A stretch of 64,000 nucleotides of DNA, taken from NCBI GenBank assembly GCA_035528905.1, contig DATKXU010000103.1, forward strand, positions 14,238-78,237, in the 5' to 3' direction. The notes beneath the pieces were generated by a model. The model did not search any database and had not been told where the DNA came from. It saw only the letters and a program-made list of their open reading frames with translations. Position numbers and translations under genes: made by a program. The stretch comes from DATKXU01 sp035528905. Its GTDB lineage: Bacteria > Armatimonadota > UBA5829 > DTJY01. Below, piece after piece: positions 8,626 through 16,946 of the stretch. Each line of letters begins with the position of its first letter. The first letter of the stretch is position 1.

Positions 8626-9288
8626 ATGGCGGACCGCAAGGACACCGCGCCGGACTGGGCGCGGGGAAAGAAGCAGGACATCACTCATGCCCGCAAGGGT
8701 GCAAGAACTCCCACGAATCATGCATGCAGGAAAACGTACTCCAGCCCGCCGCTGCCTGGACCCAGCGGATCGGAGATGCCGGTCCCATTGAAAGGCATAC
8801 GCGCGACCTCCGCCAACGACACTGGCGTCGCATTCAGCGTTGTGCAGGACAGCATCGCGCCGGACCATGAAGAAGGGCACCCGCCCGTGATGGGGCTGGG
8901 CGAATTGCTCAACCTGCATCGGGAGACGTTCGTTCGTCTCGAGCAGCCGCTGCTGGTTGGGCTGAAACTCACGCACAGCAGCAGCGAAGAAGTCAGGGTC
9001 TACTGCGGAAGTCGGGAGATACAACGAGGGGGCATAAGGCTGATCTTACCGTGCCAACTGGATCTGATCGAAGGCACCGTACTCGACATGGAGCTTTTCC
9101 TGCCTTCGGTAGAACAGCCGATTGCGGTGAGCGGCCAGGTGCGAAAGGTCTCCCGCATCCGCGGCGAAGACATCATGCGCTATGTATTAGAAGTCGAGTT
9201 TGGCTCGCTGAGCCGAGAGGCAGGAAGCAAGATCGCGGCTTTCGTGGAGGCATCTCAGGCGCAAGAGCATCGAGGTCTCCCAGCGTAG
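8626..9288 (+). CDS. PilZ-like domain protein with degenerate N-terminal motif
   Basis: This 220-residue cytoplasmic protein has a disordered, basic and proline-rich first 60 residues and a C-terminal domain (about 115-215) with the PilZ/YcgR-N type beta pattern: GGIRLILPCQLDLIEGT, then VSGQVRKVSRI and YVLEVEFGSLS. PilZ domains bind cyclic di-GMP through RxxxR and (D/N)xSxxG. Here only a fragment resembling the second motif (REIQRGGIRL) is present and the arginine pair is not clear, so c-di-GMP binding is doubtful. ATG at 8626 has AAGGAG five bases upstream and is preferred to TTG at 8611. It stands alone between divergent mnmG and a convergent transporter gene. Confidence 0.6.
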   Translation: MADRKDTAPDWARGKKQDITHARKGARTPTNHACRKTYSSPPLPGPSGSEMPVPLKGIRATSANDTGVAFSVVQDSIAPDHEEGHPPVMGLGELLNLHRETFVRLEQPLLVGLKLTHSSSEEVRVYCGSREIQRGGIRLILPCQLDLIEGTVLDMELFLPSVEQPIAVSGQVRKVSRIRGEDIMRYVLEVEFGSLSREAGSKIAAFVEASQAQEHRGLPA

Positions 9289-9321
9289 CACAGCAAGAAG
9301 CGGCGTTGCAGACACAAGCGA

Positions 9322-9353
9322 CCGGCCCGGAATCCAACTTTCCTCCGGGCTGG
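9322..9353. terminator. Hairpin between convergent genes, possible bidirectional terminator
   Basis: A 10-bp stem (GCCCGGA/TCCGGGC core, extended by three pairs including a G-U) surrounds a 12-base loop, between the ends of the PilZ-like and DMT genes. No U tract follows on either strand. Confidence 0.35.
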
Positions 9354-9389
9354 TCAGCGTTCTCAGCGCCAGGTTAGACTGCAGAGCGC

Positions 9390-9791
9390 CTACTTACCCG
9401 CGCCATATCCGATCCCTATGAGGCTGACGCCCACGCATATCAAGACGAGGCCGCCCACACTCACAAGGGGAACTCTCTCTCCCAGGATCACTGCGGAAAG
9501 CAGTACGACGAGCACATAGCTTAGACTGATCATTGGGTAGGCAAAGCTCAGGCTCACCTGATTCAGGACAAGCACCCACAGCACGGAGCTTATCGCGTAG
9601 AGGGAAAAACCAAGGAATATATATAGCGTGAAGATTCCTTTGAACGCGCAGAGCACGCTTGCAGCAATCCCCTGTCCAGCACGCAGATCGCCCAATAGGG
9701 ACGCCCCATATCTGAGCGAGACTTGCCCGATCGAACCTAGAACGACGTTGACCAGTATCAAGACTATCGGCACGAACGACCCTTTACCCAC
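9390..9791 (-). CDS. Small DMT/EamA-like membrane transporter
   Basis: This is a 133-residue protein with four hydrophobic helices, the size and layout of the small multidrug resistance or ArnE/ArnF-like half of the drug/metabolite transporter superfamily. Helix 1 is VLILVNVVLGSIGQ, and the last two helices contain ILGERVPL and GGLVLICVGVSLIG, the usual EamA C-terminal pattern. A glutamate typical of EmrE helix 1 is absent, so drug efflux is not supported; lipid-linked sugar flipping by an ArnE/F-like dimer is one possibility. GTG at 9791 has GGAGG six bases upstream, so I prefer it to TTG at 9806. It probably works as a dimer in the inner membrane. Confidence 0.75.
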   Translation of the reverse strand: MGKGSFVPIVLILVNVVLGSIGQVSLRYGASLLGDLRAGQGIAASVLCAFKGIFTLYIFLGFSLYAISSVLWVLVLNQVSLSFAYPMISLSYVLVVLLSAVILGERVPLVSVGGLVLICVGVSLIGIGYGAGK

Positions 9792-9877
9792 TGTTTGCCT
9801 CCACAAAAGCTAACCCCCGAGATCGGGGACAGATGCCAGGTCTCCAGGGCTCTTGCGCATATATCAAAGGCAGCAAG

Positions 9878-10516
9878 CTATGCCACCCTGAGCAGCTCCT
9901 TGGCTCGATCAACCGCGCTCGCAGCATCGGGCGCGTAGCCATCGGCTCCGATCTCATCCGCGTAGCTCTGCGTGACCGGGGCGCCGCCGATCATGATGCT
10001 CACACCGCTCCGGAGGCCGGCCTCCTGAAAGGCCTGGATGGTCTCCTTCATTGCAGGCATTGTCGTCGTGAGCAGCGCCGACAGGCATACAAGCCCGGCA
10101 TCCCCCGCCTTAATCGTTTGCACAAACTGCTCAGGCTTGACATCAACGCCGAGGTCTACGATCTCAAAGCCTGCGCCTTCCATCATCATGCCCACCAAGT
10201 TCTTGCCGATGTCGTGCAGATCGCCCCGCACGGTCCCGATCGCCACTTTCGCAACCGGCTGCACGCCCGTCTCCGCCAGCTTCGGGCGCAGAATCTCCAT
10301 CCCGAACTTCATAGCCCGCGCAGCGATCAGCACCTCCGGAACGTAGAACTCGTTGTTCTTGAACTTCTCGCCGACGACACCCATTCCCGCGACTAGACCC
10401 TTGTTTAGGATATCCTGAGGCCTCTCACCTGCCGCCAGGGCTTTCTCGGTGAGCTCTCGGACCACCGGCGCCTTGCCGTTTATCAGCGCGTCGGTCAGCT
10501 CCTCGTAATTGAACAT
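9878..10516 (-). CDS. Corrinoid (cobalamin-binding) protein of a methyltransferase system
   Basis: This 212-residue protein is of the MtbC/MtaC/DhcC type that carries the methyl group on a cobamide. The N-terminal helical B12-binding-2 domain (about 1-85) has the VGEKFKNNEFYVPE segment. The Rossmann domain has DLHDIGKN (about 104-111), whose histidine is the lower axial cobalt ligand in DxHxxG proteins, followed by the SALLTTTM serine and GGAPVT motifs. Start ATG at 10516 has GGGGG upstream. It follows the RamA-type gene by 35 bases, which supports a shared operon and function. The matching methyltransferase is not adjacent; a UroD-family gene at 24541 is a candidate partner. Confidence 0.93.
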   Translation of the reverse strand: MFNYEELTDALINGKAPVVRELTEKALAAGERPQDILNKGLVAGMGVVGEKFKNNEFYVPEVLIAARAMKFGMEILRPKLAETGVQPVAKVAIGTVRGDLHDIGKNLVGMMMEGAGFEIVDLGVDVKPEQFVQTIKAGDAGLVCLSALLTTTMPAMKETIQAFQEAGLRSGVSIMIGGAPVTQSYADEIGADGYAPDAASAVDRAKELLRVA

Positions 10517-10551
10517 TCGTACACCCCCATGTACCATTGATTCCGCGTCGC

Positions 10552-12405
10552 TCACGTCCGGCTCCAATTGCCAAGCATGAGCGCGTCTGCAAACCTCTCC
10601 TGAAAACCCGTTTCCGTTGTCAACTCGACGTATTCGGTGGACTCGGCGATGCACTCTGCGTCCCCGCGCATATCAAGCGAGATGAGCGCCAGCTTCGCAC
10701 CCTCGCCGGCTGCATTGCCGACCAAGTGCACCTTGGACAGCGGCACATCCGGAATCATCCCGGCCGCTATCGCGCTCTCCTTGCGCACATAGTTGCCGAA
10801 CGCACCAGCCAGGACGACTCTATCGAGGTCATCCGCGCGAACATTCAGCCGCTCCATCAAAGTCTGTATGCCGGCAGCAATCGCCCCCTTCGCAAGCTGG
10901 ACCTCCCGGACATCCCTTTGGGTAATAACGATCGGCCCGCCGGTGCACGACTCCTCGGCAGCAGCCAGTACGAACTCGTTGCCGCGATCTCCACCGTGAA
11001 GATTCTCGGAAAGGTGCGCGAATTCCTTGGGTATTTCGCCAGCATCTACTATTCTGCCGCCCGGCTCTACAATTCCTGCCTGAACCAGGCAAACAACCGC
11101 ATCGAGAAGTCCCGATCCGCAGATTCCGGCTGCCTTCGCCCCGCCGACAGTGCTGAACCGAATCGCACCATTGTCGAACCAGACCGCATCGATGGCTCCG
11201 GGCGCCGCCCGCATACCATGCCTGATATGCGCTCCTTCGAAGGCCGGGCCGGCTGCAGTAGAGCACGCAAGTATTCGGCCCTTGCATCCCAGGACTATCT
11301 CGCCGTTCGTGCCGATGTCCACCGCCAGAGCCGGGCGCTCATATTCGTAGAGCGCGGTGGCCAGGATGACTCCGACCGTATCGGCCCCGACGTATCCTGC
11401 TATGCTCGGGAGGACATGCACGTACCCGAAATCATTGATGCCGATTCCAAGCTCACGCGCACGCATGTACAAGCTGCGGCTCACAACCGGAACGTACGGC
11501 GCCACCGCCAGGTGTCTCGGGTCTATGCCGAGCAGCAAGTGCATCATGCAGGTGTTGCCGACGACCGATACCTCATAGATGCGCTGAGGGGAGATGCCGG
11601 CCCCGTCCGCCAGATCGCCAAGCAGCCTGTTCAGCTCACCGACTATCGAAGCCCGGAGTTCCTCCAATCCGCCAGGCCGTTCCATCACATAGCTGATGCG
11701 GCTTACCACATCCTCACCGATTCGCGCCTGCGGATTCATGGAGGCAGCAACGGACAACTGACGCCCGCTGTTCAGATCCAGGAGGTAGGCCGCCAGAGTA
11801 GTGGTTCCGATGTCAACCGCGGCGCCGAAGCACTCCCCCGTGGTATCGCCAGGCTCGAAGTCGATTGGCCTGCCGCCAGCGAATACCCCTGTGACGCCGA
11901 AATCGGCGCGCCGAAGGTCACTCGCAAGCCTGCGAAGGGCCGCCACATCGAGACCAGCCTGACTAGGGGCAATGTCGAAAGCTTCCAGCACCCGCGTGAG
12001 GTCGGAGCGCAGGTCGTCCACCGTTGGCTTCGGGATACGGGCATGTTTCTTGGTAATGGCCGGGCGCAGCGCCGTTTGACGCGCCGTACCGGCAGTCAGG
12101 ATGCTTGCCGCCTGGCTGCTGTCAGGCACACAAACGACCGCGTGCTCATAGACCGTGGTTTGGCAGGCAAGGCGACACCCTTGAATCAACTCGGTGTCAG
12201 TTAGCCTATCAAGTTCGGTAGGGGTCGGAGGAGGTGCACCCTGCAGGAAGACAACCGCGCACTTCCCGCAGCGGCCCTTGCCGCCGCAGGGCGTATCCAG
12301 ATCGGCACCAGCGATCTGCGCCGCCTGCCGGAGAGGCGTTCCGGGTTCGGTCTGCACGACTTTCCCGGAAGGCTGAAACTCTATGGTTATACTTCCCAAG
12401 CCCAA
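10552..12405 (-). CDS. RamA-like corrinoid reductive activator (2Fe-2S ferredoxin plus ASKHA ATPase)
   Basis: This 617-residue protein matches enzymes that reduce Co(II) corrinoid proteins back to active Co(I) at the cost of ATP. The N-terminal ferredoxin domain has a C-X5-C-X2-C cluster site (CGGKGRCGKC, Cys 40, 46, 49) and a fourth cysteine in RLACQT (Cys 81). The C-terminal DUF4445 region carries ASKHA nucleotide-binding signatures: AVDIGTTTLAAYL, GNTCMMHLLLG, AVDIGTNGEIVLG and VVLAGAFGNYV. The likely start is TTG at 12405, with GGAG ten bases upstream. The TPR gene upstream and the corrinoid protein gene downstream probably share the promoter at 12930-12958. Confidence 0.93.
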   Translation of the reverse strand: MGLGSITIEFQPSGKVVQTEPGTPLRQAAQIAGADLDTPCGGKGRCGKCAVVFLQGAPPPTPTELDRLTDTELIQGCRLACQTTVYEHAVVCVPDSSQAASILTAGTARQTALRPAITKKHARIPKPTVDDLRSDLTRVLEAFDIAPSQAGLDVAALRRLASDLRRADFGVTGVFAGGRPIDFEPGDTTGECFGAAVDIGTTTLAAYLLDLNSGRQLSVAASMNPQARIGEDVVSRISYVMERPGGLEELRASIVGELNRLLGDLADGAGISPQRIYEVSVVGNTCMMHLLLGIDPRHLAVAPYVPVVSRSLYMRARELGIGINDFGYVHVLPSIAGYVGADTVGVILATALYEYERPALAVDIGTNGEIVLGCKGRILACSTAAGPAFEGAHIRHGMRAAPGAIDAVWFDNGAIRFSTVGGAKAAGICGSGLLDAVVCLVQAGIVEPGGRIVDAGEIPKEFAHLSENLHGGDRGNEFVLAAAEESCTGGPIVITQRDVREVQLAKGAIAAGIQTLMERLNVRADDLDRVVLAGAFGNYVRKESAIAAGMIPDVPLSKVHLVGNAAGEGAKLALISLDMRGDAECIAESTEYVELTTETGFQERFADALMLGNWSRT

Positions 12406-12435
12406 AAGCCTGTAGCTCCAATTGCGACCGAAACG

Positions 12436-12783
12436 TCAGAAATACACAAGTTCCCTGCGGGCGACCTCGTTGGATGGATCAATCTCTAGGACGGCCAAGA
12501 ACTCCGCCCTCGCCTCTTCACACATCCCCAGCATGGCATACGTCATCGCTAGATCGTTCCTTGCGCCAAGGTTCTGCGGGTTCATCTCAACTGCCTTCTT
12601 CAGCTCCTCAACAGACTCATCGAACAGCCCCGTGAACCCATACACCAATCCGAGCTGCCTGCGAGCCTCGTCATTGGAGGTATCTGCAGAAATCGCCTTT
12701 TGGAACTCCGCTATCGCTTCCTCGTAGCGGCCCTCAACTTTGAACGCAATGCCCCGCTCGAGGTGCTCTTCGACGTCACCCAT
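12436..12783 (-). CDS. TPR-repeat protein
   Basis: This 115-residue protein consists of about three tetratricopeptide repeats, each with the spacing and Ala/Gly/Tyr positions of the family (for example RYEEAIAEFQKAI, FDESVEELKKAV and MCEEARAEFLAVL). Such proteins mediate protein contacts. Start ATG at 12783 has AGAGG upstream; a longer frame from 12840 lacks a site. It lies 30 bases before the RamA-like gene and may assist that system, but this is inferred from position only. Confidence 0.85.
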   Translation of the reverse strand: MGDVEEHLERGIAFKVEGRYEEAIAEFQKAISADTSNDEARRQLGLVYGFTGLFDESVEELKKAVEMNPQNLGARNDLAMTYAMLGMCEEARAEFLAVLEIDPSNEVARRELVYF

Positions 12784-12929
12784 CTCCCTACCTCTTAGAA
12801 GCAAGGCCGACGGTATTGAATAAACAAGAGAATGATGCATCCGTTTACAGCTCGCCTGCTACCGCCTGTTGATAAGAGACGGCCCGCGCTATCGGAGATA
12901 GGGCTCAACCTGATGGGGGCTTCAGATAG

Positions 12930-12958
12930 AGTATAGCACCGTTCGCAGCACAAATCAA
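12930..12958 (-). promoter_or_regulatory. Sigma-70 promoter of the TPR-RamA-corrinoid operon
   Basis: TTGATT and TATACT are separated by exactly 17 bases. The -35 box ends two bases before the fmt stop codon. Transcription would start near 12923, about 140 bases before the TPR start codon. Confidence 0.7.
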
Positions 12959-12959
12959 G

Positions 12960-13892
12960 CTATGCGAGTCTCACGCCTTTCACGACGCCGTAACCTCTGG
13001 CGAACTCACTGGCATGCATTCGCTTCCGGTTCTCGGGCTGCACTTCGACCAGAAGCACTGCCCCGTGTCCCGCCCGGACCAGCACACCTTCGGCGCCGGC
13101 GCGAAGAACCTCGCCGGGCTCGCCCGCTGGCGCCGCATCCTCCGCCGCAGCAGAGCTCCAAACCTTCAGGGGCGAGCCGCGCCAGACGGTGTATGCCCCC
13201 GGCCGGGGAGTGCATCCCCTGATCCGGTTTACTATCGTCTGTGCCTCGTCTTCCCAACGTATCACACACTCTTCCCTCTTGACGGAAGGCGCATAGGTCG
13301 CCTGTGCGTCATCCTGAGGTCTAGGACTAATGGCGTCCTGTCCGAGCCTCTCCAGGGTTTCAAGCAGCAGAGCGGCGCCTGCCTCCGCAAGGCGGGCTTC
13401 CAGCGTTCCCTCATTATCCGCCGGGCGGATTTCTACCTCTTGCTGGAGGAGGATCGGCCCGGTATCGAGGCCGGGATCCATTAGCATCGTGCTTACGCCG
13501 GTGCGCGTTTCCCCGTTGAACAAGGCATGGTGCACAGGAGCCGCGCCACGGTACTTTGGGAGAATCGAGGCATGGACGTTGAGGCTTCCGAATCTGGGAA
13601 TATCGAGCACTGACTTGGGGATTATCTGCCCGAACGCGGCTAGGACAATGGCATCGGGCGACAATTCCCGGACGAGGCTGATGAACTCCTCGGAGCGAAC
13701 CTTCTCAGGCTGGTGGATCGGAACACCGGCTTGGAGCGCCACCTGCTTCACCGCCGATACTCTCATCTGCAGACCGCGGCCGGCCGGGCGGTCAGGCTGA
13801 GTCACCACACCGATCACCTGGTGTTTCGATGCGAGGAGCGCCTTCAACATGGGAATCGCAAAGCCGCCCGTGCCTATGAATAGAATGCGCAT
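12960..13892 (-). CDS. fmt: Methionyl-tRNA formyltransferase
   Basis: This 310-residue enzyme transfers the formyl group of 10-formyltetrahydrofolate to Met-tRNA(fMet). It begins RILFIGTGGFAIPML, and the N-terminal Rossmann domain contains NVHASILPKYRGAAP (near 108-122), with catalytic Asn and His, and the DPGLDTGPIL loop with catalytic Asp. The C-terminal OB-like tRNA-binding domain is complete. ATG at 13892 has GGAGG eight bases upstream, so it is preferred to the frame start at 13958, which would overlap def. It follows def by 62 bases, the conserved def-fmt order. Confidence 0.97.
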   Translation of the reverse strand: MRILFIGTGGFAIPMLKALLASKHQVIGVVTQPDRPAGRGLQMRVSAVKQVALQAGVPIHQPEKVRSEEFISLVRELSPDAIVLAAFGQIIPKSVLDIPRFGSLNVHASILPKYRGAAPVHHALFNGETRTGVSTMLMDPGLDTGPILLQQEVEIRPADNEGTLEARLAEAGAALLLETLERLGQDAISPRPQDDAQATYAPSVKREECVIRWEDEAQTIVNRIRGCTPRPGAYTVWRGSPLKVWSSAAAEDAAPAGEPGEVLRAGAEGVLVRAGHGAVLLVEVQPENRKRMHASEFARGYGVVKGVRLA

Positions 13893-13954
13893 TCGATGCG
13901 CCTCCGGAATGATGCGTGACTTAACATGCCTGATAGCGGCTGCTGACGACGGAA

Positions 13955-14437
13955 TCACGCCTGGCGCTGTTCTTCTTCAGTTACACAGTACAGCGAATCG
14001 GGTTCGGCCCGATCTATGAAGAGAGTGCCATTCAGATGGTCCATTTCGTGCTGGAAGACTCGCGCCAGCAGGCCCTCCGTTTTTATCTTGACGGTCTTGC
14101 CGCTCAAATCCGTTCCCTTGACCACAACCTGCTCGGCGCGCTTCACCTCGCCTTGGAGGCCCGGCACGCTCAAGCAGCCCTCGACCCCCATCTGCTCACC
14201 GCTCGCCCTCACGACTTTCGGGTTGATCACGACACCCGGGCCGGTGCCATCATCGTAGACGAAAATCCTCTGGAGGACGCCGACCTGGTTGGCCGCGAGG
14301 CCGAGACCGCACGTCTCGTGCATGGTGGCAATCATGTCCTTAACCAGCTTCCTGACGCCCGGATTGACTTTGGATATATTCTTCGCCCGCTCGCGGAGCA
14401 CGGGATCCGGATACTTCACAATCTCTCGTCCAGCCAT
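13955..14437 (-). CDS. def: Peptide deformylase
   Basis: This 160-residue metalloenzyme removes the N-formyl group from new proteins. All three signature motifs are visible: GLGLAANQVG (about 44-53), EGCLSVP with the metal-binding Cys, and QHEMDHLNG with the HExxH-type metal and catalytic residues. Start ATG at 14437 has GAGAGG upstream, inside a short gap after priA. It has its own extended -10 promoter overlapping the priA stop codon. Confidence 0.97.
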   Translation of the reverse strand: MAGREIVKYPDPVLRERAKNISKVNPGVRKLVKDMIATMHETCGLGLAANQVGVLQRIFVYDDGTGPGVVINPKVVRASGEQMGVEGCLSVPGLQGEVKRAEQVVVKGTDLSGKTVKIKTEGLLARVFQHEMDHLNGTLFIDRAEPDSLYCVTEEEQRQA

Positions 14438-14463
14438 CCAAATGCCTCTCGCCGAGGAAGAAA

Positions 14464-14510
14464 CTGCAGACGGCAGCCTACTCCAATACTCCAATTTCTG
14501 CCTGTCTGCT
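14464..14510. repeat. Mixed short-period intergenic repeats (CTGCAGACGGCAG and ACTCCAAT types)
   Basis: The gap between priA and def holds a CTGCAGACGGCAG segment next to two ACTCCAAT units and a CTGCCTGTCTGC segment. Both types recur in other gaps of this window. Confidence 0.6.
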
Positions 14511-14515
14511 CAGCC

Positions 14516-14524
14516 ATTATAGCA
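14516..14524 (-). promoter_or_regulatory. Extended -10 promoter before def-fmt
   Basis: TGCTATAAT is a perfect extended -10 box that overlaps the TAA stop of priA. It could start a def-fmt transcript independent of the upstream cluster; the leader would be about 70 bases and contain the repeat tract. Confidence 0.5.
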
Positions 14525-16946
14525 TCGTGAGCGGATCAACGTCGAGCATCAGGCCGGCCCTGGCTGTTGACGGCATGCTGTCCAGGCTGTCCCTGACAAT
14601 CCTGGAAAGACCAGGACTTCCACGATCCTTGAGCACCAGATGCCACCGGTACAAGCCCTTGAGCTTCGAGATCGGCGCTGGCGCAGGCCCGAGGATATCC
14701 ACCGTTTCCCGCGGGATGCGCGCTTCGAGCATAGACGCAAGCTCGCGCAGCCTGCTTTCAGCATAACCAATAACCGAATCGCTCGAAACTATGTTGATGA
14801 GCCGCGCGAACGGCGGATAGCACAGTTCCTGCCGGTAAGCGATTTCCTGCTCGTAGAAGCTCGCGTAGTCCTGGCGGGCTGCCGCCTCGATCGCGTAATG
14901 CTCCGGCGAGAAGGACTGGATGATCACCTCGCCGGGAACGTCACCCCTGCCTGCACGACCGCTCACCTGAGTCAGCAACTGGAAAGTGCGCTCCGCAGCG
15001 CGGAAATCGGGCAGGTGCAGAGCAGTATCGGCGCTGACGACGCCGACCAGCGTGACATTCGGGAAGTCAAGGCCCTTCGCCACCATCTGCGTGCCAACCA
15101 GGATGTCGGCTTCGCCCCGATCGAACGTATCCAGGAGCTTGGCGACAGAGCCCTTCCGGCGCGTGGTGTCGCTGTCCATGCGGATGACGGATGCCTCCTG
15201 AAAGGCTCTGCGGGCCTCCTCCTCGACTCGCTCCGTGCCGACTCCGAACTGCCTGATGTGAGGCCCGCCGCACTTCGGACACTCTGTTGGAGCTGGGCGG
15301 CTTTCATTGCAATGGTGGCAGCGGAGCATCCTTGCCCCAGCGTGGTAAGTCAGGGACACATCGCAATTGCTGCACCTCGCCGTGTAGCCGCACGTCCTGC
15401 ACAAGATAAACGACGCATAACCTCGGCGATTCACGAACAGGATGACCTGCTCGCGCCGCGTGAGCCGTTCTGCGACCGCCTCCTCGAGCTGCTCGCTGAA
15501 GAAGCTCCTGCGCCCGCGCTCGAATTCCTCTCTAAGATCAACCAATCTGACCGCGGGAAGCGGCCTGTCGTCTATTCTCTTGTCAAGCACCGCGAGGCTT
15601 ATCTCGCCCGACTGTGCGCGATGGAACGTCTCGACCGCCGGAGTCGCGCTCCCCAGGACGACAGAAGCCCCCTCCGATCTCGCCCGCTCCTCCGCCACGC
15701 TGCGCGCGTTGTACCTGGGCGAGTGCTCCTGCTTGTACGATGGCTCGTGCTCCTCATCCACCACTACCAGCCCGAGATTGCGGACGGGCGCAAATACCGC
15801 CGAGCGCGGGCCCAGAACGACCTTCGCCTCGCCGCTCTCTATCCTTCGCCATTCATCATGGCGCTCGCCCACGGACAGCCTGCTGTGCAAGACTGCCAGC
15901 CTGTCGCCGAAACGAGAAGCATACGCATGCGCCAGATAGGTGGTCAGCGATATCTCCGGTACCAGCGCGATGCAGCTTCCCCCACGATCAAGCACATCGG
16001 CGATGCTTCGCAGGTAGACTTCAGTCTTGCCGCTGCCGGTAACGCCGTATAGCAAAGTTGTGTGCGGCAGACCGGCCGAAAGCCCCTCAGCGACGGCTCG
16101 AACCGCATTCTCCTGGGCCTCCGTAAGCGTGAAACCTGCGCGAACGTCTGCCGCCCTCGATTCAAACGGCTTCCGGCGAACGCGCAGTTGGACTTTCCTC
16201 GCAAGCCCCTTCTGCACCAAGGCGCGAGCCGGGCTGGAGGAGCTGTCCACCCGGCGCAGCAGTTCCGCCTGCCGAATCGGGCCTCCCTCACGCGCGAGTT
16301 CTTTCAGCATCGCAGCCTGCTTCGGAGCCCGAGACACAAGTTGATCGAGCTCGGGGATCTCCTCGTCCTCGGCAATTGCAAGCCCTCGGACGATCAGCGG
16401 GCGTGCCTTCGGAAGCTCCAACGAGCGCACAACTTCCACAGCTCCGCGGGCTCTCAACTGCCTCAGCGCGGAAGCGAACTTGTCCATCCTGGCCCTGGCC
16501 TTGAGCGCGTCGGCGTCAGCCGCGCCGCCCATGTCCGCGAGAACCTCCACAAGCCTTTGCTGGTTCGGAGAGGAGCTGGACACCCTTTCAGGATCGAGGA
16601 GGCGGACGATGGAGCTCACCGTCGCGCTCATCACTTCCGGCACGATGGCGCGGACGGAATGAGCCACGGGCGCTGCGTAGTACTCGGAAATCCAACGGGC
16701 GAGGCGAAGGAGAGGTGGATTGAGCGCACAGGCATACGGGACAACGGCAACGAGGTCCTTGATGTCCTCGATCTCCGGGGCAGTTTCCCCGAGATCAACG
16801 ATGTAGCCCACCAGTTCCCTACCGGAGAAAGGAACAGCGACGCAGGCGCCGTGGAAGACCTCGCCCTCCAAATCCTCCGGCACGCGGTATGTGAAGGGCT
16901 GGGATAGGCCCGGCGCATCGGCATCTACGATAACGCTGGCATACAA
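14517..16946 (-). CDS. priA: Primosomal protein N' (replication restart helicase PriA)
   Basis: This 809-residue superfamily 2 DNA helicase restarts stalled replication forks. The N-terminal DNA-binding domain begins YASVIVDADAPGLSQPFTY. Walker A is GVTGSGKTEVY (near residue 300), and the DEEH Walker B is in VVDEEHEPSYKQ. The zinc-binding insertion has eight cysteines in four pairs, CxxC type, between about 520 and 565 (CRTCGY, CSNC, CHHC, CPKC). The C-terminal helicase motifs are complete (VGTQMVAKG, QVSGRAGRG). ATG at 16946 directly abuts the metK stop, so the two genes are translationally linked. Confidence 0.97.
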   Translation of the reverse strand: MYASVIVDADAPGLSQPFTYRVPEDLEGEVFHGACVAVPFSGRELVGYIVDLGETAPEIEDIKDLVAVVPYACALNPPLLRLARWISEYYAAPVAHSVRAIVPEVMSATVSSIVRLLDPERVSSSSPNQQRLVEVLADMGGAADADALKARARMDKFASALRQLRARGAVEVVRSLELPKARPLIVRGLAIAEDEEIPELDQLVSRAPKQAAMLKELAREGGPIRQAELLRRVDSSSSPARALVQKGLARKVQLRVRRKPFESRAADVRAGFTLTEAQENAVRAVAEGLSAGLPHTTLLYGVTGSGKTEVYLRSIADVLDRGGSCIALVPEISLTTYLAHAYASRFGDRLAVLHSRLSVGERHDEWRRIESGEAKVVLGPRSAVFAPVRNLGLVVVDEEHEPSYKQEHSPRYNARSVAEERARSEGASVVLGSATPAVETFHRAQSGEISLAVLDKRIDDRPLPAVRLVDLREEFERGRRSFFSEQLEEAVAERLTRREQVILFVNRRGYASFILCRTCGYTARCSNCDVSLTYHAGARMLRCHHCNESRPAPTECPKCGGPHIRQFGVGTERVEEEARRAFQEASVIRMDSDTTRRKGSVAKLLDTFDRGEADILVGTQMVAKGLDFPNVTLVGVVSADTALHLPDFRAAERTFQLLTQVSGRAGRGDVPGEVIIQSFSPEHYAIEAAARQDYASFYEQEIAYRQELCYPPFARLINIVSSDSVIGYAESRLRELASMLEARIPRETVDILGPAPAPISKLKGLYRWHLVLKDRGSPGLSRIVRDSLDSMPSTARAGLMLDVDPLTML

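Noticed and set aside
10537..12204. Open frame of 555 codons on the + strand
   Set aside because: It is antisense to the RamA-like gene, has no Shine-Dalgarno site, and its translation has no recognisable motif; long antisense frames are common in GC-rich coding sequence.
14640..16052. Open frame of 470 codons on the + strand
   Set aside because: Antisense to priA; the residue pattern is the shadow of the helicase codons.
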